Shown here in pieces: positions 11,998 to 20,407 of a DNA stretch of 30,929 nucleotides (positions within the stretch are counted from its first letter, which is position 1; every line of letters starts with the position of its first letter). Made by a program: the position numbers and the translations under genes. Under the pieces are notes generated by a model, which did not search any database, was not told where the DNA came from, and worked only from the letters and a program-made list of their open reading frames with translations. Origin of the DNA: a virus; the IMG/VR virus record IMGVR_UViG_3300017917_003471, positions 1 to 30,929 of that record. The stretch is one strand, 5' to 3'.

Positions 11998-12919
11998 TTC
12001 TAGAGTATTAGTTGCAGGTGCCAATGGGATGGTTGGATCTGCAATCGTAAGAAACCTTGAAAAAAAAGGATATACCAATATTATTAAAGGAACTCGTCGA
12101 TCTGTAGATTTTACAGATGAACAGATAACCGATGAATATATTGAATCTGCAAGACCTGATTATGTTTTTGTTGCTGCTGCTAAGGTTGGTGGTATTATGG
12201 CAAACAATACATATAAGGCAGATTTTTTGACTCAAAATCTCCGTATTCAAACGAATATTATTGACTCTGCTTATCGTTGGGGTGTAAAGAAACTGTTGTT
12301 TCTTGGTTCATCCTGCATCTATCCCAAGTTTGCAACTCAACCAATTACAGAAGATCAGTTAATGACTGGTGCATTGGAACCTACAAATGATGCCTATGCA
12401 ATTGCAAAGATTGCTGGTATTATGTTATGTCAAGCATACCGTCAACAGCACGGTTTTAATGCTATATCTCTGATGCCTACTAATCTTTATGGTCCAAATG
12501 ATAACTTTGATTTTGAAACGTCACATGTTCTTCCTGCAATGATTGCAAAGTTTCATGATGCTGTTGCGAATCATAGTGAACACTGGGAAGTTAAACTTTG
12601 GGGTGATGGTTCTGCAATGAGAGAGTTTCTTCATGTTGATGATCTTGCAGAAGCATGTTATACTTGTATGCAGAACTATAATGAAGTAGAACATATTAAT
12701 GTTGGCACTGGTGAGGATGTGACAATTAAGCAATTGGCAGAAACAATTGCTGATGTTGTTGGTTATGACCGAGATATTAATTGGGATACTACTAAGCCAA
12801 ATGGTACTCCTCGTAAAGTTCTTAATGTGGATAAAATTAAATCTCTTGGATGGAAACCAAAAATTGGTCTCCGTGAAGGTATTGAATTAACTTATCAATG
12901 GTATAAAGAAAATGTCTAA
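11987..12919 (+). CDS. fcl: GDP-L-fucose synthase
   Basis: A 310-residue epimerase-reductase (Fcl/WcaG/GER) that turns the Gmd product into GDP-L-fucose using [14 protein letters not shown] lies at 11-19, GSSCIYPKF at 107-115 and YAIAK with Y137 and K141. The family stretch [12 protein letters not shown] is present. An upstream TTG could add six residues, but ATG 11987 inside gmd gives the normal start just before the first strand. Together with gmd it supplies donor for the four probable fucosyltransferases downstream. It overlaps the cupin gene by eight bases. Confidence 0.96.
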   Translation: MDSDSRVLVAGANGMVGSAIVRNLEKKGYTNIIKGTRRSVDFTDEQITDEYIESARPDYVFVAAAKVGGIMANNTYKADFLTQNLRIQTNIIDSAYRWGVKKLLFLGSSCIYPKFATQPITEDQLMTGALEPTNDAYAIAKIAGIMLCQAYRQQHGFNAISLMPTNLYGPNDNFDFETSHVLPAMIAKFHDAVANHSEHWEVKLWGDGSAMREFLHVDDLAEACYTCMQNYNEVEHINVGTGEDVTIKQLAETIADVVGYDRDINWDTTKPNGTPRKVLNVDKIKSLGWKPKIGLREGIELTYQWYKENV

Positions 12920-13256
12920 AACTGTATCTCGTCCTTGGGGGACTTATAAAAATATTCTTGAAGAGGAATATACAAAAGTAAAAAAAATTGTTATTAATCC
13001 TGGAGAATCTCCTAGTTATCAATATCACTTTAAAAGAAGTGAGGTATGGGTAGTTGTAAAAGGTACTGGTGAGGTAAAAATTGATGGTGCTATTTTAAAT
13101 TTGAATGCTGGAGAAGTTATTCGTATTCCAGTAGAAGCAAAGCATACAATCACAAACACTGGTGATGAGGAATTAGTTTTTATTGAAATTCAACTTGGTG
13201 AGTCTTTTGAAGAAGAAGATATTGTGAGAGTGGAAGATAAGTATGGCCGAGTATAA
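12912..13256 (+). CDS. Cupin, mannose-6-phosphate isomerase type II-like domain
   Basis: A stand-alone 114-residue cupin matching the C-terminal isomerase domain of bifunctional ManC/AlgA proteins: RPWGTYKNI at 7-15, GESPSYQYHFKRSEVWVVV at 31-49 with metal-binding Q, H and E, GTGEV, IPVEAKHTI, and the characteristic C-terminal IQLGESFEEEDIVR-x-EDKYGR. It likely interconverts fructose-6-P and mannose-6-P, feeding GDP-mannose for gmd. The guanylyltransferase half is missing here; one of the two fusion NTases or a host enzyme may replace it. It overlaps fcl and the next gene. Confidence 0.88.
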   Translation: MSKTVSRPWGTYKNILEEEYTKVKKIVINPGESPSYQYHFKRSEVWVVVKGTGEVKIDGAILNLNAGEVIRIPVEAKHTITNTGDEELVFIEIQLGESFEEEDIVRVEDKYGRV

Positions 13257-14790
13257 AGTTCTACTTACAACTAGTGGATTGGGATCAAGACTTGGAAACT
13301 TAACCAAGTTTACAAATAAAAGTCTTGTTCGTGTAGGTGATAAACCAATTATTTCTCATATCATCGAATCTTATCCAGATGATGTTGAATTTGTTGTTAC
13401 ATTAGGTCACTATGGATCTCATGTACAACAGTATTTGACACTAGCTCATCCAAAAAGAAAAATTAAATTTGTAGAAGTTGATAATTATATGGGAGAGGGT
13501 AGTAGTCTACTCTACTCCATTTCTTTGTGTGAAGAATATTTGCAATGCCCTTTTGTTTTTCATGCTTGCGATACACTACTTTCTTCTGATTATATTTCTA
13601 AAATTGATTTTTCCTCAAACTGGTCTATAGGTGGCCGTGGGAATAGTAGTCAATCCTATAGAACTATTAATTGTGTTAATGGTAAAATAGTATCAATTAA
13701 CGAAAAGGGAGAACAAAATTTTGATTATGTTTATGTTGGAGTTTCTGGAATAGCAGACTATGATGCTTTCTGGGATATTTGTAAATCAATATTAGATTTT
13801 ACACAAACTAGTGATCTTAGTGATTGCCATGTAGTTCGTAAAATGAATGATTTTTCAGTAGTTACTGTAGATGATTGGTATGATATTGGAAATATTGATT
13901 CTTTAAAATTGACTAGATCTAAAATTAAAGGAACGATTCATGTTTTAGATAAAGAAGATGAAAATATTTTTATTTTCGATGATTATGTAATTAAATTCTT
14001 CCACAATAAAAAAGTTTGTTATGATCGTGTATCTAGAACTGAAAAACTTAGTGGATTAGTTCCTAAACTTATTTCAAGTACGGAAAACTTTTACAAATAT
14101 GAATATGTAAAAGCAGACCTTTTTGCAAGTGTAGTTGATATTAAAAAATTTGCCAGTTTATTAAATTGGGCAAGTGATAATCTTTGGGTATCAAAAACAG
14201 ACGAAAATTATAAGCAAAATGCTTTATCCTTTTATAAGGATAAAACAATTTTAAGAGTAAATAAATTTTTAGAAAAATATAACTTACTAGATGAATCTGA
14301 TATTATTAATGGTGTATTTGTTCCATCAATGGAATCTTTAATTGAATTAATTAATTTTGATTCAATTATTGGATCTGATTCAACTGGATTTCATGGGGAT
14401 TTTATTTTAGATAATATTTTGATCAATAATGATCAGTTTACATTAATTGATTGGAGACAAGATTTTAATGGCAGTATTGATGCAGGGGACATGAATTATG
14501 ATCTTGCTAAATTGAATCATAATTTAACATTGACGCATGAAATTCTTGCAAACAATCAATATACTATTAATTTTGGTCAAGAAATTTATTGTGATGTATA
14601 TGTAAAGAAATCTTTGTTAGATTGTAAAAAAGTTCTTGAAGAATTTTGTAAAAAGAATTTCATTGATTACAAGTCAATTGAAATTTTGAGTTCTCTTATT
14701 TGGATTAATATGGCTCCTCTCCATGAACATCCTCTTGATATGTTTTTATATTATTTTGGCAAATATAATTTATTTTTAAATTTAAAGTAA
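13243..14790 (+). CDS. Fusion: sugar nucleotidyltransferase and APH/choline-kinase-like phosphotransferase
   Basis: A 515-residue two-domain protein. Residues about 1-225 are a GT-A-fold nucleotidyltransferase: GLGSRLG at 12-18, NKSLVRVGDKPII at 25-37, and ACDTL at 108-112 with a metal-binding Asp. Residues about 240-515 look like an aminoglycoside/choline kinase fold: HGDFILDNIL with HGD at 384-386 and N391, and IDWRQDF with D403. Such pairing fits phosphorylation of a small alcohol, sugar or amino acid followed by activation with NTP, as in LicA/LicC for choline. The true substrate is unknown. Overlap of 14 nt with the cupin gene and four bases before the methyltransferase place it in the operon. 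Confidence 0.8.
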   Translation: MAEYKVLLTTSGLGSRLGNLTKFTNKSLVRVGDKPIISHIIESYPDDVEFVVTLGHYGSHVQQYLTLAHPKRKIKFVEVDNYMGEGSSLLYSISLCEEYLQCPFVFHACDTLLSSDYISKIDFSSNWSIGGRGNSSQSYRTINCVNGKIVSINEKGEQNFDYVYVGVSGIADYDAFWDICKSILDFTQTSDLSDCHVVRKMNDFSVVTVDDWYDIGNIDSLKLTRSKIKGTIHVLDKEDENIFIFDDYVIKFFHNKKVCYDRVSRTEKLSGLVPKLISSTENFYKYEYVKADLFASVVDIKKFASLLNWASDNLWVSKTDENYKQNALSFYKDKTILRVNKFLEKYNLLDESDIINGVFVPSMESLIELINFDSIIGSDSTGFHGDFILDNILINNDQFTLIDWRQDFNGSIDAGDMNYDLAKLNHNLTLTHEILANNQYTINFGQEIYCDVYVKKSLLDCKKVLEEFCKKNFIDYKSIEILSSLIWINMAPLHEHPLDMFLYYFGKYNLFLNLK

Positions 14791-14794
14791 AATA

Positions 14795-15568
14795 ATGCCA
14801 ATATCTAAACAAGAAAGACAAGAAGAGTGTTTTGAGAAACTTATTGGTATATTTGAAAGTGGAAAGGTTAGTAAAAGCGGATCTCTTCAGAAAAATGATA
14901 TTATTGAAGAGGTTTTATCTACCATGGAGATAAAGTATGAACCTGAACCCGAAAGTGAAATTAGTGTACAAAATATGTCAAGAAGTAGTGTAGAATATGC
15001 ACTAACTCATATTAATCCTGAATTTAAAATTATTTTAGAATTTGGTGTTTGGAAAGGTGATAGTTTAAGATTAATTAGAGAATTGATGAATTCAAAATTC
15101 CATATTTGTGGATTTGATTCTTTTCAAGGACTTCCTGAAGATTGGAAAAATACACCATGTAAGAAAGGACATTTTAGTACTAAAGGTAAAGTACCTATTA
15201 TTGAAAAGGTCAAATTTTATGAGGGATGGTTTGAAGATACAATCCCAGAATATATAATTGATATTGAAAAAAATTCTAAAATTAAAAATAAAACAATAGG
15301 ACTATTACATATTGATTGTGATTTATATTCTTCCACAAAAACTATTTTTAAATATCTTCATCCATATATTAAAAAAGATACTATAATTGTTTTTGATGAT
15401 TGGTTTTATCATGGGGAAGAAATTTCTTTAAATGTTAATAAAAAGTATGCTGATGGAGAACAAAAAGCTTTTTATGAATATGTAATTGAGCACTGCATTG
15501 AATGGGAATATATTCCATTTGTGGATCTCCAAAATTTATATGAAAGAAAAATTGTAAGAATTTTATGA
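14795..15568 (+). CDS. TylF/macrocin O-methyltransferase-like SAM methyltransferase
   Basis: A 257-residue class I methyltransferase. ILEFGVWKGDSLR around 80-92 is the SAM-binding loop. GFDSFQGLPEDW follows, then LLHIDCDLYSSTKTIF and IIVFDDWF with acidic metal-binding residues as in TylF family sugar O-methyltransferases. The N-terminal 60 residues are a charged helical region beginning MPISKQERQEECFEKL, whose start resembles the small ORF at 18754. It probably methylates a sugar hydroxyl in the glycan. It overlaps the following gene by ATGA. Confidence 0.87.
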   Translation: MPISKQERQEECFEKLIGIFESGKVSKSGSLQKNDIIEEVLSTMEIKYEPEPESEISVQNMSRSSVEYALTHINPEFKIILEFGVWKGDSLRLIRELMNSKFHICGFDSFQGLPEDWKNTPCKKGHFSTKGKVPIIEKVKFYEGWFEDTIPEYIIDIEKNSKIKNKTIGLLHIDCDLYSSTKTIFKYLHPYIKKDTIIVFDDWFYHGEEISLNVNKKYADGEQKAFYEYVIEHCIEWEYIPFVDLQNLYERKIVRIL

Positions 15569-16560
15569 ATTTCCCAAAATACTACATAGGTCCAATGAGT
15601 CACAATGTTGTTGACTGTGTAATTAAACACGGGCAAAAACATTCTATTGGATTTATTCCCTCTAGAAGACAGGTTGACTTTTCTGGAGGATATGTTAATA
15701 ATTGGAATACTCAAACTTTTACAGAATATGTAAAAGGAAAAAATTCTTCTATCTTAATTTGTAGAGATCATGGTGGTGCTGAACAAGGTCAAGTCAGTGA
15801 TGATGGTTATGAATCTTTCGGAGCAGATTCTATTAATTTTGATTTAATTCATATTGATCCTTTTAGAGTTTCTAAAACAGTTCATGAATCTGCGGAAAAA
15901 ACAGTTGAGTATATTAAATTTTGTTATTCAAAAAATCCTTCTGTCTTTTATGAGGTAGGAACAGAAGAAGCAATATTTAAATATGAACCAAATGAGTTGG
16001 ATTACTTTTTAAGATATTTAAAAAACAACCTAACTGATTTAGAATTTTCTCAAATTAAATACGCTGTTGTTCAGTCTGGTACAGGACTAGATTTATCCAC
16101 AAGAACAAATACTGGAAATTTCAGTGCAAGTAGACTATCTAATTTTATTGAAGTTGTTAAGCACCATAATCTTTTAAGTAAAGAGCATAATGGTGATTAT
16201 TTAATTGATTCTTTTGATGTTAAAATTAGATATGCACTGGGATTAGATGCTATCAATATTGCTCCAGAGTTCGGTCAAATCGAGTCCGAGTATTACTTAG
16301 ATGTATGCAAAGGGACAAATCTTATTGAAGATCTCTATCAAATATGTTATAATTCAGGTAAATGGAAAAAATGGGTTAGGGATGTTTCTAGAGTTTCTAG
16401 AGAACAAATCATAATGATAAGTTGTCACTATATTCTTTCTAGTGATGAATTTTTATCAAAAATTAAATCTAATTTTCCAAATGCCGACAAAACAATAAAG
16501 AAAAGAATAACATCTCAATTGAATTTACTTTATGAGCAAACAAAAGACTATTGCCTTTGA
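15565..16560 (+). CDS. GatZ/KbaZ-like TIM-barrel protein
   Basis: A 331-residue protein that aligns by motif with the tagatose-bisphosphate aldolase non-catalytic subunit: SRRQVDFSGGYVNNWNTQTF (like QVNQFGGYTGMTPADF), ILICRDHGGAEQG (like ILGGDHLGP), FDLIHIDPF (like IHLDAS), YEVGTEEA (like IGTEVP), VVQSGTGLD, and a C-terminal KWKKWV. In enteric bacteria GatZ/KbaZ supports GatY/KbaY in making tagatose-1,6-bisphosphate. No class II catalytic subunit is seen here, so its role in sugar synthesis may be different or partner-free. It overlaps the HAD gene by 29 nt. The fold call is good, the reaction is unknown. Confidence 0.72.
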   Translation: MNFPKYYIGPMSHNVVDCVIKHGQKHSIGFIPSRRQVDFSGGYVNNWNTQTFTEYVKGKNSSILICRDHGGAEQGQVSDDGYESFGADSINFDLIHIDPFRVSKTVHESAEKTVEYIKFCYSKNPSVFYEVGTEEAIFKYEPNELDYFLRYLKNNLTDLEFSQIKYAVVQSGTGLDLSTRTNTGNFSASRLSNFIEVVKHHNLLSKEHNGDYLIDSFDVKIRYALGLDAINIAPEFGQIESEYYLDVCKGTNLIEDLYQICYNSGKWKKWVRDVSRVSREQIIMISCHYILSSDEFLSKIKSNFPNADKTIKKRITSQLNLLYEQTKDYCL

Positions 16561-16912
16561 TCTAGATGATGTTCTCTGTTTTAGGCCAAAAGGATACGAA
16601 CATTTGGGACCATCCAAGTATAATTACTGTTATCCAATTGAAGAGAATGTTCAATTAGTAAATTCTCTTTATAATGAGGGGTATAAAATTGTAATATATA
16701 CTGCAAGGGGAATGTCCCAATTTAATGGCAATGTAACCGAAATCTATAGTCAGTTATATAGTCAAACAATCAAACAGTTAAATTCTTGGGGATTGAAATA
16801 TCATCAACTAGTAATGGGCAAAATTCATTATGATGTTCTTATAGATGATAAAGTATTAAATTCCTATGAAATAGACAAAGAAGCAATTATAGAGTTTTTA
16901 TCTAATGAATAA
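16532..16912 (+). CDS. HAD-superfamily phosphatase (short)
   Basis: A 126-residue HAD hydrolase like the capsule-biosynthesis phosphatases. Nucleophile motif AFDLDDVL gives D10 and D12, motif II lies at IVIYTARG with T, and KIHYDVLIDDK supplies motif III Lys and motif IV Asp pair. Length is minimal: the cap is reduced to a short insertion. It may dephosphorylate a sugar phosphate made by the GatZ-like neighbour, or act with the NTase-HAD fusion next to it. It overlaps upstream by 29 nt and downstream by eight. Confidence 0.83.
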   Translation: MSKQKTIAFDLDDVLCFRPKGYEHLGPSKYNYCYPIEENVQLVNSLYNEGYKIVIYTARGMSQFNGNVTEIYSQLYSQTIKQLNSWGLKYHQLVMGKIHYDVLIDDKVLNSYEIDKEAIIEFLSNE

Positions 16913-18275
16913 GTTAGTAATTTTTGATCTTGACGGTGTTTTAGTCGATAGTCGAGATATGCACTATGAGGCACTTAATCGTGCTTTGTCAAATATTGAT
17001 GAGAAGTATGTAATCACCAGAGATGAGCATTTAAGTCTCTATGATGGTCTTCCAACTTCTAGAAAATTATCTATGTTAACTGAGAAGAAAAATCTTCCAG
17101 TAGATAAGCATCAACAGATTTGGGAAGACAAACAAAAAGCGACTCTTGAAATTTTTTCAAAGTTAGATCATGATCATGAATTAATGTATTATTTCCAGCA
17201 GTTAAAGGATAAAGATTATCAAATTGCTGTTGCTAGTAATAGTATTCGTAATACTGTTAAACTTGTTCTTTTAAAATTAGGTCTTCTTGAATTTATTGAC
17301 TACTATGTAAGTAATGAAGATGTAGTAAGAAATAAACCATTTCCCGAAATGTACTGGAAGTGTATGACTGCATGTAATGCACTTCCTAAAGATACTGTTA
17401 TTTTTGAAGATAGTCATATTGGGAGACAGGGAGCTTTGGATAGTAAAGCGCATTTAATTCCTGTTGAAAATCGTGATAATATGTCGCAAGAAAAAATTGA
17501 TGAAGCAATCAATATTCTTTCTCAATCAAATATAAGTCATATTCCTTGGAAGTCTGAAAAAATGAATGTTCTTATTCCTATGGCAGGTGCTGGTAGTCGC
17601 TTTGCGAATGCTGGTTATACCTTTCCTAAACCATTAATTGAAGTTAATGGTAAACCAATGATTCAAGTTGTGGTTGAGAACTTAAACATTGAAGCAAACT
17701 ATACATTTATCGTTCAAAAAGAACACTATGAAAAGTATAGTCTTCAGTATCTTTTGAACTTAATTGCACCTAACTGTAATATCGTTCAGGTTGATGGTTT
17801 AACTGAAGGTGCTGCTTGTACTACTCTGCTTGCTAAAGAGTTTATTGATAATGATGCACCACTTGTAATGGCAAACTCTGATCAGTTTGTAGAGTGGAAC
17901 AGTAATGAATGTCTTTATGCTTTTAATGCCGATGGCATTGACGGTGGTATTCTTACATTTAAAGCAACACATCCAAAGTGGTCTTATGCTAAGGTTGGTG
18001 TGGATGGATTTGTTTCTGAAGTTGCAGAGAAGAAACCAATTAGTGATAATGCTACTGTTGGAATTTATTTTTGGAAAAAAGGTTCCGACTATGTTAAGTA
18101 TGCTGAGCAAATGATTTCTAAAAATATTAGAACAAACAATGAGTTTTATGTTTGTCCAGTATTTAATGAAGCAATTGAGGACGGTAAAAAAATTAGAATC
18201 AAAGATATTCCTGGCATGTGGGGCATCGGAACTCCTGAAGATTTAAATTATTTCTTGGAGCACTATAAAGGATGA
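16905..18275 (+). CDS. Fusion: HAD phosphatase (PGM-like) and sugar nucleotidyltransferase
   Basis: A 456-residue protein of two joined enzymes. Residues 1-215 are a beta-phosphoglucomutase-like HAD: FDLDGVLVDS with D8 and D10, VASNS around 109-113, K144 in RNKPFPEMY, and FEDSHIG at 167-173. From M220 a nucleotidyltransferase begins: NVLIPMAGAGSRF, FPKPLIEVNGKPM, then MANSDQFVEW with a metal-site Asp. A single polypeptide that makes or trims a sugar phosphate and activates it would channel an intermediate. An internal ATG at 17562 could also yield the NTase alone. Its nucleotide may be GTP, CTP or dTTP; the sequence does not decide. It overlaps the next gene by ATGA. Confidence 0.83.
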   Translation: MNKLVIFDLDGVLVDSRDMHYEALNRALSNIDEKYVITRDEHLSLYDGLPTSRKLSMLTEKKNLPVDKHQQIWEDKQKATLEIFSKLDHDHELMYYFQQLKDKDYQIAVASNSIRNTVKLVLLKLGLLEFIDYYVSNEDVVRNKPFPEMYWKCMTACNALPKDTVIFEDSHIGRQGALDSKAHLIPVENRDNMSQEKIDEAINILSQSNISHIPWKSEKMNVLIPMAGAGSRFANAGYTFPKPLIEVNGKPMIQVVVENLNIEANYTFIVQKEHYEKYSLQYLLNLIAPNCNIVQVDGLTEGAACTTLLAKEFIDNDAPLVMANSDQFVEWNSNECLYAFNADGIDGGILTFKATHPKWSYAKVGVDGFVSEVAEKKPISDNATVGIYFWKKGSDYVKYAEQMISKNIRTNNEFYVCPVFNEAIEDGKKIRIKDIPGMWGIGTPEDLNYFLEHYKG

Positions 18276-18757
18276 AACTCATTGCACATCGAGGAAACAC
18301 TAATGGATCAAAACCATTAGAAGAAAATAAACCAGAATATATTGATATTGCCATCAGCAAAGGATATGATGTAGAAATTGACATTCGTTATGACACCTTT
18401 GAAAACAATTTTTATCTAGGGCATGATGAACCACAATATCTTGTAACTCCATATTGGTTAGCCCAACGTATGGAAAAATTATGGATTCATTGTAAAAATA
18501 TTGATGCACTTAATTATTTTGTATCTAAAACTGGAGGATATAATTATTTCTGGCATCAGGAAGATGATTTTACATTGACTAGTAAAAATTATATCTGGAC
18601 TTATCCTGGAAAAACATATACTCCAAATTCAGTAATGGTGATGCCAGAATGGAACATTGATATTTCAGATTTTAATGATCTTTTAGTGTACGGTTGTTAC
18701 GGTATCTGCAGTGATAATGTTGAATATATAAGAAAAAAGGAGGAAACAATCTTATGA
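18272..18757 (+). CDS. Glycerophosphodiester phosphodiesterase-like (GDPD/PI-PLC fold)
   Basis: A 161-residue protein with the GDPD opening IAHRGN-x-x-G (H6), ENKPEYIDIAIS, DVEIDIR with E35 and D37, and LGHD with H51, the usual catalytic and metal residues. It is about half the length of typical GDPD, and the later barrel strands are abbreviated. Related small GDPD-like proteins appear in capsule loci. It might release glycerol phosphate from a phosphodiester or form one on a glycan; this is inference. A very strong ribosome site AAGGAGG for the next ORF is inside its 3' end. Confidence 0.75.
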   Translation: MKLIAHRGNTNGSKPLEENKPEYIDIAISKGYDVEIDIRYDTFENNFYLGHDEPQYLVTPYWLAQRMEKLWIHCKNIDALNYFVSKTGGYNYFWHQEDDFTLTSKNYIWTYPGKTYTPNSVMVMPEWNIDISDFNDLLVYGCYGICSDNVEYIRKKEETIL

Positions 18758-18921
18758 TTAGAGAACAACAAAGAGAAAAAGAATGTATTGAAAAACTTGA
18801 TAATCTTTTAAAATCTAAAGATAAAGATCAAATTAAATTTGTTGATGTAGATAATCTTCCAGAAGAATTTAAAAATATTCCTATGTCTGGATCTTGGGAT
18901 TTTTCTCCCCAAAATAATTGA
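18754..18921 (+). CDS. Small ORF resembling a methyltransferase N-terminal module (55 aa)
   Basis: The protein begins MIREQQREKECIEKLDNLLK and continues to SGSWDFSPQNN. The first helix resembles the start of the TylF-like methyltransferase at 14795 (shared pattern R-x-x-x-EC-x-EKL). It has its own strong Shine-Dalgarno AAGGAGG (18737-18743), overlaps the upstream stop and ends one base before a methyltransferase gene. It may be a split-off N-terminal module, a remnant of a duplicated methyltransferase, or an independent accessory peptide. Confidence 0.6.
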   Translation: MIREQQREKECIEKLDNLLKSKDKDQIKFVDVDNLPEEFKNIPMSGSWDFSPQNN

Positions 18922-18922
18922 A

Positions 18923-19534
18923 ATGGAACATTTTTATGCAGAAGAACAATTTGGGGAAAATTGGTTTTCTTATTTGGAACTTTACCAACAAATGGTTGGA
19001 AGATTTCCAAGTGGAAGTCACTTTGTAGAAATTGGATCTTGGAAAGGAAAGTCTGCTGTTGCCATGGCAGTAGAAATTATTAACTCTGGTAAAAAAATAA
19101 AATTTGATTGCATTGATCCTTGGTATGATTTGGATTCATCTGTAGATGATTATTTTAAAAATTATGATACTGGATGCGTAGATCAAACTCTAAATTTATA
19201 TGAAACTTTTTTAAAAAATATTCAACCCGTAAATGAATATATTACTCCGATGAGAATGACATCAATGCAAGCAGTTGAATTATATGAAGATGAATCTTTA
19301 GATTTTGTTTTTATTGATGCAAATCATGAGTACGAATACATTTATGAAGATATTGAGAAGTGGTTACCAAAAGTAAAATATGGTGGTGTTTTGGCAGGAC
19401 ATGATATTGCATATCCTCCAGTATTTCAAGCTGTAAAAGATCATGGACTTGAACATGATATTAAGATTGATTGGGAGTCATGGATTTATGAAAAACATCA
19501 AGAAATTCCACCAGATTGTGTCATTGATTTATGA
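18923..19534 (+). CDS. Class I SAM methyltransferase (Methyltransf_24-like)
   Basis: A 203-residue methyltransferase. SHFVEIGSWKGKSAVAMA around 32-49 is motif I, KFDCIDPWYDLD holds the acidic motif II, and LDFVFIDANHEYEYIYEDIE with YGGVLAGHDI completes the fold. It lacks the N-terminal extension of the 14795 enzyme, which the preceding 55-residue ORF may supply in trans. The likely acceptor is a sugar. It overlaps the fucosyltransferase gene by ATGA. Confidence 0.85.
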   Translation: MEHFYAEEQFGENWFSYLELYQQMVGRFPSGSHFVEIGSWKGKSAVAMAVEIINSGKKIKFDCIDPWYDLDSSVDDYFKNYDTGCVDQTLNLYETFLKNIQPVNEYITPMRMTSMQAVELYEDESLDFVFIDANHEYEYIYEDIEKWLPKVKYGGVLAGHDIAYPPVFQAVKDHGLEHDIKIDWESWIYEKHQEIPPDCVIDL

Positions 19535-20406
19535 AAAGTATTAAAGTATGGTTTACCTCTTTCTGGGGTAGATTTGACATCTATGACAATTTATTTACTT
19601 ATGCATTATCTCATAGGTATAATGTCGAAGTAACTCCAGATAATCCTGATATTGTAGTAAGTAATCATTTTATTGAAAGATATCAAGATGCAAAAATGGT
19701 TTATTTCAGTGGCGAACCATTTTACGAATTGGGTGTTAATGATTATGCATTTACATCTTTTTATATTGATGATCCAAAATTTTTTAGAGTTCCATTGTAT
19801 CTTCTTTATGCATATGATTATTACAAAATGGGATTCACAAACTCATATGATGTAATTTTAAACAAATCAAATTTACTTGAATCTTTGTTCAATAAATCTG
19901 AATTCTGTAATTATATTGCAAGAGGTCCTGGAGGAACTCCAAGAAGAACTGAGTTTTTTCAAAAACTGTCTGACTATAAACGTGTTGATGCGCTAGGTTT
20001 GCATTTTAATAATGGTCCATTTGTTCCTGGGGAATCTGGAAGTATTGAAGGGTCGATTGAAAAATGTAAAGTTCAAAGAAAGTATAAATTTTCTATTGCT
20101 TTTGAAAATTCTTCAGAGTATAAAGGTAAAATAGGATATACTACTGAAAAGATTTTTGAACCAATGATTGCAATGAGCATTCCTATCTATTGGGGAAATC
20201 CATTAATTGATTGTGATTTTAATTCCAATAGTTTTATTAATTGGAATGATTATGGTAGTGATGAAAAGGTAATTGAAAGAATTATAGAAATTGATAATGA
20301 TAAAGATTTATATGCTGATTATATTACCGCAAATTATGTAAATAATACTAGACTTTTTCAAATCGAATATATAGTTGATATTTTTGATAAAATTATTGGA
20401 GATTAA
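19531..20406 (+). CDS. GT10-family alpha-1,3/4-fucosyltransferase-like
   Basis: A 291-residue GT-B transferase. The GT10 signature is in the C-terminal half: KYKFSIAFENSSEYKG followed by GYTTEKIFEPMIAMSIPIYWG, with the conserved Glu, the YTTEK-like GDP-fucose site and IPIYWG. The N-terminal half begins IKVWFTSFWGRFD and has VYFSGEPF, as in bacterial FucT. No membrane or heptad-repeat tail is present, so it is soluble or peripheral. The donor GDP-fucose comes from gmd and fcl. It overlaps upstream by four bases; the next ATG follows its stop directly. Confidence 0.88.
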   Translation: MKSIKVWFTSFWGRFDIYDNLFTYALSHRYNVEVTPDNPDIVVSNHFIERYQDAKMVYFSGEPFYELGVNDYAFTSFYIDDPKFFRVPLYLLYAYDYYKMGFTNSYDVILNKSNLLESLFNKSEFCNYIARGPGGTPRRTEFFQKLSDYKRVDALGLHFNNGPFVPGESGSIEGSIEKCKVQRKYKFSIAFENSSEYKGKIGYTTEKIFEPMIAMSIPIYWGNPLIDCDFNSNSFINWNDYGSDEKVIERIIEIDNDKDLYADYITANYVNNTRLFQIEYIVDIFDKIIGD

Positions 20407-20407
20407 A

